DNA of 5,909 nucleotides, from positions 1 through 5,909 of the forward strand of contig JAHJBW010000102.1 of the NCBI GenBank assembly GCA_018813405.1. The letters run 5' to 3'. This DNA comes from Candidatus Margulisiibacteriota bacterium (lineage in GTDB: Bacteria; Margulisbacteria; WOR-1; XYC2-FULL-46-14; JAHJBW01). Shown in pieces: positions 1 through 5,239 of the stretch. Position numbers and translations under genes: made by a program. Positions within the stretch are counted from its first letter, which is position 1, and each line of letters opens with the position of its first letter. The notes beneath the pieces are model-generated. The model saw nothing but the letters and a program-made list of their open reading frames with translations, was not told where the DNA came from and did not search any database.

Positions 1-1
1 A

Positions 2-148
2 AAAAAAGAAAGAACAAAACTAGAAAGTGAAAAAACATTTCAACCAAATGCATGGCTGGGCATTAAAGAAGGCTACGGAATTCTTCATATAGGACATAGC
101 TCACCCACCGAAGACTTAGAATTTGATTACGATTATACTCTCCCCTAA
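2..148 (+). CDS. C-terminal end of an unrecognised protein (5' end outside window)
   Basis: An open frame enters from the left edge and gives 48 codons before TAA at 146-148. The peptide is hydrophilic and Lys/Glu-rich at first. It then contains NAWLGIKEGYGILHIG, a compact Gly/aromatic stretch that looks like a real terminal beta-strand region, and ends in an acidic, Tyr-rich tail (DLEFDYDYTLP). The composition and the natural-looking ending support a true gene end rather than a chance frame. The DNA is clearly more A-rich than the rest of the window. The gene converges with the leftward lpxD operon; its stop lies 17 bases from the last stop of that operon. I do not recognise the family, and too little is visible to propose a function. 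Confidence 0.55.
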   Translation, partial: KKERTKLESEKTFQPNAWLGIKEGYGILHIGHSSPTEDLEFDYDYTLP

Positions 149-165
149 CCCATCAATCGTACGAA

Positions 166-282
166 CTAATCTCCGCCTATTGCGGACAAATACTTGCTGT
201 CGTAGGGGCCCGGCGAGGCCCCGTGAAGGCCGAATTTTGAGATGTAGGGCTTGTATGAGTTTGAAAAGAAGCCTATTCTCAC
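166..282 (-). CDS. 38-codon ORF after lpxD with a glycosyltransferase-4-like N-terminus, probably a truncated remnant
   Basis: A GTG codon (282-280) overlaps the lpxD stop as GTGA and opens a 38-residue frame ending in TAG at 168-166. Its first 15 residues, MRIGFFSNSYKPYIS, closely resemble the start of GT-B family 4 glycosyltransferases. In those enzymes a first beta-strand (MRIGxFSDxYxP) is followed by an ISGV-type loop and several hundred more residues. Here the resemblance stops after YIS and the frame ends 23 residues later (LHGASPGPYDSKYLSAIGGD at the end). Continuing in the other two frames does not restore a glycosyltransferase. It may be the 5' remnant of a gene cut by deletion or rearrangement, a genuine small protein, or chance. 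The 4-base overlap is the usual coupling geometry and favours a once-functional downstream gene. There is no strong Shine-Dalgarno, only AGAAGA upstream of the GTG. Confidence 0.35.
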   Translation of the reverse strand: MRIGFFSNSYKPYISKFGLHGASPGPYDSKYLSAIGGD

Positions 283-1211
283 TTTGATCTTCTGTATTCG
301 TCAAGCAGGCGGCGCAAGGCGGCCTGCTCTTTTAGCTCCAGCCGGTGCGGCTTGGCGGGAAAACCCGAGACCACCGAGTTGGCGGGGATGTCCTTGGTCA
401 CCCCGGCGCGGGCCAGAATGACGGTGTTGTCGCCCACGCTGACATGGCCGTTAAAACCTGCCTGTCCGCCTACGGCAACATTGTCGCCTACGGTGACCGA
501 GCCGGCAAAGCCCACCAGACTTACTACGGCGCAATTTTTACCTATTTTGCAGTTGTGGGCTATGTGTGTCAGGGTGTCTATCTTTGTGCCGGCGCCTATA
601 ATAGTTGGGCCAAGCGCCCCGCGGGCCACTGTAGAGTTGCTGTATATCTCAACGTCGTCCCCAATAATGACAGTCCCGATCTGCGGGATTTTTTTGAATT
701 TTTTGTCTTGCTGGGCAAAGCCAAAACCCTCCAGCCCTATGCGGCATCCCGCTTGCAGGACGACCCTGTTGCCGACCGTCACGTTTTCATAAACAGTGAC
801 ATTGGGGTAGATCACGCAATCGTCGCCAATGGCCACATTTTCTCCAATGTAAACATGGGGATATATAATAGTATTCCTGCCAATCCTGGCGGACCTCTCT
901 ACTACAGCGTTCTTGTGTATGCCCTTGAACGGGTGTTTTTTTGGGTACATATCACCGAGGATGATCGCCATAGCCAGCCGGGGATCGCTTACCACCAGGC
1001 AGGGCTTTTTGCCGGTCTTGTATTTATGGGAAACCACCAGTGCGGAGGCTTTTGAGGACTCCGCTTCTTTTAGGAGCTGCCGCTCAAGGACAAAAACAAG
1101 CTGGCCGTCTTTGGCGTCTTGAGGATGTGAAACGCCGTTGATCTTTGTCCCTGCTTCCCCAAGGACCTCGCCGGAGACAAGCTGAGCTAATTCTTTTAAG
1201 GTCTTGCTCAA
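279..1211 (-). CDS. lpxD: UDP-3-O-acylglucosamine N-acyltransferase LpxD
   Basis: LpxD transfers the second (N-linked) hydroxyacyl chain from acyl-ACP to UDP-3-O-acylglucosamine, the third step of lipid A synthesis, in the cytoplasm. The 310 residues are slightly short for the family (about 330-340). Residues 1-95 form the LpxD-type uridine-binding domain (NGVSHPQDAKDGQLVFV at 25-41). Residues about 99-285 are a left-handed beta-helix of hexapeptide repeats (IGRNTI, IGENVA, IGDDCV, VGNRVV and others). EGFGFAQQDKKFKKIPQIG (161-179) and THIAHN (215-220) are signature LpxD stretches; the His of IAHN (219) matches the catalytic base of the family. NGH (254-256) is also conserved. The C-terminus is a charged helix. 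The usual DRGAL is ARGAL here (Ala196 replaces Asp). The start is TTG at 1211-1209, overlapping the ompH stop as TTGA; no ATG lies near enough and no clear Shine-Dalgarno is present, so translation is probably coupled to ompH. Confidence 0.95.
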   Translation of the reverse strand: MSKTLKELAQLVSGEVLGEAGTKINGVSHPQDAKDGQLVFVLERQLLKEAESSKASALVVSHKYKTGKKPCLVVSDPRLAMAIILGDMYPKKHPFKGIHKNAVVERSARIGRNTIIYPHVYIGENVAIGDDCVIYPNVTVYENVTVGNRVVLQAGCRIGLEGFGFAQQDKKFKKIPQIGTVIIGDDVEIYSNSTVARGALGPTIIGAGTKIDTLTHIAHNCKIGKNCAVVSLVGFAGSVTVGDNVAVGGQAGFNGHVSVGDNTVILARAGVTKDIPANSVVSGFPAKPHRLELKEQAALRRLLDEYRRSK

Positions 1212-1660
1212 TTAAGTTCGTTGATCACCATGTCCGTAAGGTCCATGCCGCCGGTTATTACAACCTGTTTGTCCATCACTACGTCTATGCCCACCTTTTT
1301 GGCGACCTTGTCAACCGCTTTGACTATTTGTCCCTGAAGCTGATCGGTAAGCTGTTGGTTGAGCTTTAAGAGCTCGGTCCTTTTGGGGTCAAGCTTGGTT
1401 TCCAGGTCTTTGCGCATTTTTTCCAGCTCTTCCTGGCTTTTGCCGTTCTTTTCGGCATCTGCCAGCTTTTTCTGGCTGCTTTCAAATTCTTTTTTGAACT
1501 TCTCTTCTTCTTTGGCCAGCTTTTCCTGGGCTTTTTGGGTTTCTTTATAATCTTTAAACACCTTTTGGACGTCAATGTACCCAATGGATCCCGGCAAAGC
1601 AAAGGCACAGTTAGCTAGTAATGCGACCGCGAAGAGAAGAACGGCAATTTTTTTGAACAT
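1208..1660 (-). CDS. ompH: OmpH/Skp-family periplasmic chaperone
   Basis: Skp/OmpH proteins are trimeric, jellyfish-shaped periplasmic holdases that carry unfolded outer-membrane proteins to the BAM complex. The 150 residues fit the family. Residues 1-21 are a Sec signal peptide: Lys3-Lys4, a hydrophobic core (IAVLLFAVALLA), and an AFA cleavage site before Leu22. The mature start, SIGYIDVQKVFKDYKETQKAQ, is the typical OmpH first strand and helix. Residues about 35-110 are a Lys/Glu-rich coiled coil forming the tentacles. The C-terminus GIDVVMDKQVVITGGMDLTDMVINELN is the conserved body motif. The ATG at 1660-1658 is preceded by AAGGAGG at an ideal distance. It is the first gene of a leftward operon with lpxD, the usual neighbour of this family, and is driven by the promoter at 1690-1718. 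Confidence 0.93.
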   Translation of the reverse strand: MFKKIAVLLFAVALLANCAFALPGSIGYIDVQKVFKDYKETQKAQEKLAKEEEKFKKEFESSQKKLADAEKNGKSQEELEKMRKDLETKLDPKRTELLKLNQQLTDQLQGQIVKAVDKVAKKVGIDVVMDKQVVITGGMDLTDMVINELN

Positions 1661-1667
1661 ATGAGGC

Positions 1668-1674
1668 CCTCCTT
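1668..1674 (-). promoter_or_regulatory. Ribosome binding site of the ompH-like gene
   Basis: Read leftwards this is AAGGAGG, a near-perfect Shine-Dalgarno, with 7 bases between it and the ATG at 1660-1658. It confirms that start and implies strong translation of the chaperone. Confidence 0.85.
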
Positions 1675-1689
1675 AGATTTAGTGCCAAT

Positions 1690-1718
1690 ATTATACCATA
1701 AAAGAATTTTTTTGTAGA
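1690..1718 (-). promoter_or_regulatory. Extended -10 promoter of the ompH-lpxD operon
   Basis: On the minus strand TATAAT (1695-1690) is a perfect sigma-70-type -10 box, preceded by TGG, giving the extended -10 form TGnTATAAT. Exactly 17 bases upstream is TCTACA (1718-1713), a 4 of 6 match to the -35 consensus, and the spacer is A/T-rich with a seven-base A run. Transcription would start near 1683, leaving a short leader of about 20 bases that carries the Shine-Dalgarno. This is a motif match only. Confidence 0.7.
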
Positions 1719-1746
1719 GTGAAATTTCCCTGTTGAGCGGTCGATA

Positions 1747-2310
1747 ATGATACGTATGGGAAACTATGTGGATATAGCCAGAAATTATGCCGACAGCTTC
1801 AAGAACGCGGCCTGGTATTTCTTGAACAACCAGGCCAGGGATATCTGTAATCTGCCGGAGCAGGAGAGGCCCGAAGAAATACTGGTCACTGTGCCGGGCA
1901 AAGATAAGCCGATGACGCTTCTGGAGTATTATGCCGATCGCTTCAGGCGTGAAACCATCAACTGGATAAAGAAAGAGAGCCTTGCTTCGATAGACGACTC
2001 GGTTGAATATACACCCGAAGAGCTCGATCTTAGCCTTTTTTCAAGGCTGCGAAGCCTTGTGGGTGCGGATGTGAAGTTGTATCTTGACGGGCCCGTCTGC
2101 CCGCCCTGGCCAGGGGCCGAGAAACTGCCGCCGATAGTTGTTGAACAGGCCGATGCCGGAGTTCCTCAGCCGCTGGATGCGGGAATGGCCGACATCCAGC
2201 CGGACGCGGAGCCCGATGTCGCTCCCGCTAAAAAGCAAGCAACGCCTGCGGTTCGCGCTCCAAGGCCCAAAAAGCCGAAACAGGACCCAAAATGGAGGCC
2301 CATAGAATGA
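1747..2310 (+). CDS. Unknown protein with Asp/Ala/Pro-rich tail, first gene of the kinase cassette
   Basis: I do not recognise the family. The 187 residues split in two. Residues 1-115 look globular and mainly helical, with several aromatic-rich amphipathic stretches (YADSFKNAAWYFLNNQ at 14-29; TLLEYYADRFRRETINWIKK at 57-76). Residues 116-187 are low complexity: Pro-rich, then an acidic DAG-type segment (ADAGVPQPLDAGMADIQPDAEPDV at 135-158), then a basic Lys/Pro/Arg tail. There is no signal peptide or membrane segment, so it is probably cytoplasmic. A second ATG lies at 1756. Neither start has a recognisable Shine-Dalgarno, and an in-frame TGA at 1720-1722 rules out a longer product. The stop overlaps the next start as ATGA, so it is co-translated with the next gene. 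The normal amino-acid composition and the coupling make it a real gene. Confidence 0.8.
   Translation: MIRMGNYVDIARNYADSFKNAAWYFLNNQARDICNLPEQERPEEILVTVPGKDKPMTLLEYYADRFRRETINWIKKESLASIDDSVEYTPEELDLSLFSRLRSLVGADVKLYLDGPVCPPWPGAEKLPPIVVEQADAGVPQPLDAGMADIQPDAEPDVAPAKKQATPAVRAPRPKKPKQDPKWRPIE
2294..2298 (+). promoter_or_regulatory. Ribosome binding site that sets the start of the second cassette gene at 2307
   Basis: GGAGG lies inside the end of the upstream gene, 8 bases before ATG 2307. The in-frame ATG at 2292 overlaps this site and has nothing comparable ahead of it, so the five extra codons are unlikely to be used. A third candidate, ATG 2388, has a weaker AGGG at 2376-2379. Confidence 0.7.
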
Positions 2311-3968
2311 GCATTAATGAATGTCAAATGCGCGGTATCAATACCTATAATGCACCCGTAAAATGTCAGGAAGCCAGGGATATACAAATGGACAACAAGG
2401 ACAAGGCAGTCCTTGAGGAGCTTTTGGCCCTGACAGAGCTCTTGAGCTTTATGGGCCAGAAGTTCGATGAGTTCGATGCCGCCAAGAAAGAGATCAACGA
2501 AAAAAGGGACGCTGAAGTAAGCCGTCTGTACTATGAAGCAAGAGAGGAAGCGCAAAAAGAGGCCTCATATGCGGACAAAAGCGAGTTCGGGCAAAAGATA
2601 CGGGAATACGGCCTGACAGTTACAAAGACAAAAAAAGAAAGGGTCACAAAAAAGCTTTCTAATGAAAAAGAGGCCTCGTTCGACCAGCACATTGTCCTGT
2701 TCGAGAAAATGGCAAAGGCGCTGGCCGCTATAGAAGCGAAAAAGACCGAAGTGAAAAACAAGCTTAAATCCTCAAAGGCCAGAGCTATTTACTCTGACAT
2801 GGAATTAAGCGAGCGCTCTAGTGAAAAGAATCTCAGGCAAAAAGAAGCCGATGCCTTGCTTTCCGCGATAGGGGTATTCGCCCTCGAGATTTCCTGGCCC
2901 AGCATCAAACTTTCCCTGGGTGTTACGAACGGCTGGGTTAAGCATTTGCAGGAAAGGCTCGATGTCTTTGCCGGACTAATTAAACAAGAGATAGAAAAAC
3001 GCGAGGCTTCAATAAAGGGGCATTGTGTTGCCCTGTACGACAAGTTCAAGCCAAAAGAAGCACCAAGGCCTGCCATTGTTAAACCGGCCGCGCCAAAATA
3101 CAGCATCCCATTCAACATTGCCATGCAGGGCGGATATGTTGCCGCTTTGGGCGATGAAGGGGTTTCCTCTCTTGGCGCCGCGGTGAAAGCGGAAGGCGCC
3201 TTTGCCATGGACGACTGGGCAGTTGGCGCCCACTACCTTGGAGAGGTCCCATTCGATCTTGCCGCGGGCGAGGCTGTTTCCGGCCACGACCTGCTGATGG
3301 TCTTTGGCAAATATCAAACCCCATCGCTTGGCCTGCTGGGCCAGGTCGCCTGGGAGTACCGCGGCAGTGCGGAAGAAGAATTCGACGCCCTTGGAGTGCG
3401 CCTGGGCTACGACCAGCTGGTCTGGAACAAACTGGGCCTGAACGCCCGCTTTGAGATGCAGGCGCTATTGGCAGGGGATCGCATTGCGGCCGGCGCTTTT
3501 GACGGTGTGCTTACCGCCGGCCTTCACTGGAAAGAAGCTGTTGCCGTGCCGTTTGCCGATGTTATCGCGGGCTACGAATACGGAGCCTTTGATGTTGGCG
3601 GAATGGCCGGAGTTGGACTTCCATTTGCGTCTGGCCACGAGCTTGACCTGGCGGTTTCATATACCACGGAAAAAGGATTGAGCGCATATTTGCATCACAC
3701 TTCAAAAGTGCATCAGAATGTGGAGCTTGGCGCAAAGGCCGAATATTCATATGATCTGAGCTCTCACGAGATCAACGGGGAAGCGTTCGCGGTTTTCCCC
3801 ATCGGTAGAGTAGGCGGCGAGGACATGGGACTTCAGCTCACTTTTGAAGGAAATTCCAACAAAGAGGTCGGAGGAGGGCTTTCCCTGTTCTGGGGCAGGC
3901 CGATTACCCCTTCATATTTACCGAAAGAAAGGCCGTATTCCCAAGAGCCTTTCGGGGAGCAGTTCTAA
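2307..3968 (+). CDS. Coiled-coil protein with a beta-barrel-like C-terminal half, function unknown
   Basis: The product is 553 residues from ATG 2307, chosen because it overlaps the previous stop (ATGA) and has GGAGG at the right distance. Residues about 28-240 are strongly charged and helical (EELLALTELL, KEINEKRDAEVSRLYYEAREEAQKE, KKTEVKNKLKSSKARAIY), with probable coiled coils and one less charged stretch near 190-215. Residues 246-264 are a Pro/Ala/Lys linker (KPKEAPRPAIVKPAAPK). From about 265 to 530 there are many short strands with alternating hydrophobic residues, Gly and aromatics, joined by acidic turns (FNIAMQGGYVAAL, LGLLGQVAWEYRG, LGLNARFEMQALL, GAKAEYSYDL). This is the style of outer-membrane beta-barrels. 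The extreme C-terminus is Pro-rich and ends in Phe. No signal peptide is visible at any possible start, so export by Sec is not supported. I do not recognise the family. It could be an outer-membrane protein exported in an unusual way, or a cytoplasmic protein with a barrel-like beta domain. Confidence 0.85.
   Translation: MSINECQMRGINTYNAPVKCQEARDIQMDNKDKAVLEELLALTELLSFMGQKFDEFDAAKKEINEKRDAEVSRLYYEAREEAQKEASYADKSEFGQKIREYGLTVTKTKKERVTKKLSNEKEASFDQHIVLFEKMAKALAAIEAKKTEVKNKLKSSKARAIYSDMELSERSSEKNLRQKEADALLSAIGVFALEISWPSIKLSLGVTNGWVKHLQERLDVFAGLIKQEIEKREASIKGHCVALYDKFKPKEAPRPAIVKPAAPKYSIPFNIAMQGGYVAALGDEGVSSLGAAVKAEGAFAMDDWAVGAHYLGEVPFDLAAGEAVSGHDLLMVFGKYQTPSLGLLGQVAWEYRGSAEEEFDALGVRLGYDQLVWNKLGLNARFEMQALLAGDRIAAGAFDGVLTAGLHWKEAVAVPFADVIAGYEYGAFDVGGMAGVGLPFASGHELDLAVSYTTEKGLSAYLHHTSKVHQNVELGAKAEYSYDLSSHEINGEAFAVFPIGRVGGEDMGLQLTFEGNSNKEVGGGLSLFWGRPITPSYLPKERPYSQEPFGEQF
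3954..3959 (+). promoter_or_regulatory. Ribosome binding site of the kinase gene
   Basis: GGGGAG sits within the last codons of the upstream gene, 8 bases before ATG 3968. Together with the TAATG stop-start overlap it supports the chosen start and translational coupling. Confidence 0.6.
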
Positions 3969-5239
3969 TGTTGTCGGTTCAATCTTCTGTCAGCAATGCC
4001 CGGGCGCAAAGACAGGCCGGACTTTCCCAAAAAGCAAAGACAGGCCTGATCGTGGCAGGATCTACCGTCTTTTCCTCCGCGGCATATTTGCTTGGCACCC
4101 GCTGGCCGACTATCGGCGGCATGCTTGAATTTGGCATTCTTGGCGGAGGAATTCCCCTGGCGTTAAAAGGCATCAGCCTTGGGGTAAAGGGATATATTGA
4201 ATCAAAAAAGTACAGGTTCAATCTTGAAAGGGTCATCGGTAGCGGAGCAATGGGGACCGTCGTCAGGGTGTATGATCGCCTGGAAGAAAAGACCAGGGCG
4301 CTGAAATTCCCTCTCGGCGAAATGCTCATCAACCCGGACTACAGAGATGCCATGACCAGGTTTTATTTTGAAGCGGATGTTTGCGAAAGATTGTCGCACC
4401 CGAATATCCTTAAAGGGCATGGCCTTTTGTGGGTCCCCACGAAAGTGTTCAACAGGTTCACCGGCGAAAAACTGGATCCGGGGCAAGTCCCAGCCGTCCC
4501 AGCCATCATTATGGATTATCTTGAAGGCATGACGTTGAGAGATAAGATCAGCCAGATACAAAGAGATCTTTACCACGAAGGGCTTTCCATCAGCTACGGC
4601 TGCGGCATTGCTCTGCAATTGACCGAAGTGCTTATCTATTTGAGAGAGAACAAGCTAATTCACAGGGACCTGAAGCCAGACAATATCATGATGTGCCCTC
4701 TCCATGAAATGCTTGATACATCCATTCCTCAAGACGTACGCGTAACCATCGCTTCGCTTGGGGAAAGGGCGGTGGTTTTTGACTTTGGCGTTGCAAGACT
4801 GGAAGGGCCGGAGGGAGGCTTTGGCACCAGGACCGGCATGGGGATAGGATCCCCGTATTATATGCCAGACGAGCAATGGAAGGGCAAAGCGCAAAAAGAA
4901 TCAGATGTATATTCCGTTGGCGCGATCCTTTGGGAATGTATAACAGGAAAACCTCCAAGAGGATATATCAACGAAGGAGAAACAGCTTTAGATTATTCTA
5001 CCCGTGCCGCTCAGCCAGTGCCGGCGATCGAGCCTTTTTTGCCTATCGACGTCCCGCTGGCGGACAAAGAAATATTGCAAAAAATATTTAACAACACATT
5101 GCATCCCGATCCCAGGATGAGGTATCAAAACCTGGGACTGCTTAAAGAGGATTTAGGGAGCCTTTCCTTTGTTGGGCGCGCCCAGCAGACCCGAATAGGA
5201 CAATTCCCAACCCTGGTCAGACAAGAGGAGGAAAAATAA
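3968..5239 (+). CDS. Membrane-anchored Hanks-type serine/threonine protein kinase
   Basis: The 423 residues hold an N-terminal membrane hairpin and a complete kinase domain. Two hydrophobic segments (about 25-43 and 52-73) are followed almost directly by the kinase, which should face the cytoplasm. Catalytic elements are all present: Gly-rich loop IGSGAMGTV (90-98), ATP-anchoring Lys113 in ALKF, helix-C Glu135, catalytic loop HRDLKPDN (232-239, base Asp234), DFG (272-274), the activation segment with Thr287/Thr289 and GSPYYMPDEQ (294-303), DVYSVG (313-318), and the late Arg385 in DPRMRYQ. It should therefore be active. The APE triplet reads PDE with the Glu kept. Two insertions stand out: about 14 residues between helix C and the hinge (residues 155-178), and about 20 residues between the catalytic loop and DFG (240-271). 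No PASTA or other sensor domain follows; the C-terminus is a short charged tail. It overlaps both neighbours by one base (TAATG). Confidence 0.93.
   Translation: MLSVQSSVSNARAQRQAGLSQKAKTGLIVAGSTVFSSAAYLLGTRWPTIGGMLEFGILGGGIPLALKGISLGVKGYIESKKYRFNLERVIGSGAMGTVVRVYDRLEEKTRALKFPLGEMLINPDYRDAMTRFYFEADVCERLSHPNILKGHGLLWVPTKVFNRFTGEKLDPGQVPAVPAIIMDYLEGMTLRDKISQIQRDLYHEGLSISYGCGIALQLTEVLIYLRENKLIHRDLKPDNIMMCPLHEMLDTSIPQDVRVTIASLGERAVVFDFGVARLEGPEGGFGTRTGMGIGSPYYMPDEQWKGKAQKESDVYSVGAILWECITGKPPRGYINEGETALDYSTRAAQPVPAIEPFLPIDVPLADKEILQKIFNNTLHPDPRMRYQNLGLLKEDLGSLSFVGRAQQTRIGQFPTLVRQEEEK
5226..5231 (+). promoter_or_regulatory. Ribosome binding site of the Asp-rich repeat gene
   Basis: AGGAGG lies 7 bases upstream of ATG 5239, inside the last codons of the kinase gene. 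It is the strongest Shine-Dalgarno of the rightward cassette. It fixes the start of the last gene, which overlaps the kinase stop as TAATG. Confidence 0.85.

Noticed and set aside
205..222. Perfect six-base inverted repeat GGGGCC/GGCCCC with a six-base loop between the convergent genes, considered as a terminator
   Set aside because: It lies where a terminator could be, but no T-run follows the stem on either strand and the stem is short; it also falls inside the 38-codon frame.
116..304. Minus-strand 62-codon frame across the lpxD stop
   Set aside because: It overlaps the end of lpxD and the tail of the plus-strand gene in a different frame, is Arg-rich and low in structure, and has no ribosome site; the GTGA-coupled frame at 166-282 is the better candidate.
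345..1055. Long open frame of 236 codons on the plus strand
   Set aside because: It lies entirely antisense to lpxD, whose family motifs are unmistakable; its protein has no recognisable features.
1594..1620. Possible lipobox (LANC) in the OmpH-like signal peptide
   Set aside because: Asn at the -1 position does not fit a lipobox, and a good AFA signal peptidase I site follows three residues later, as expected for a soluble periplasmic chaperone.
2166..2555. Minus-strand 129-codon hydrophobic frame across the junction of the first two cassette genes
   Set aside because: It is antisense to two coupled genes with good ribosome site geometry and has no signal of its own; the hydrophobicity comes from reading charged codons in reverse.
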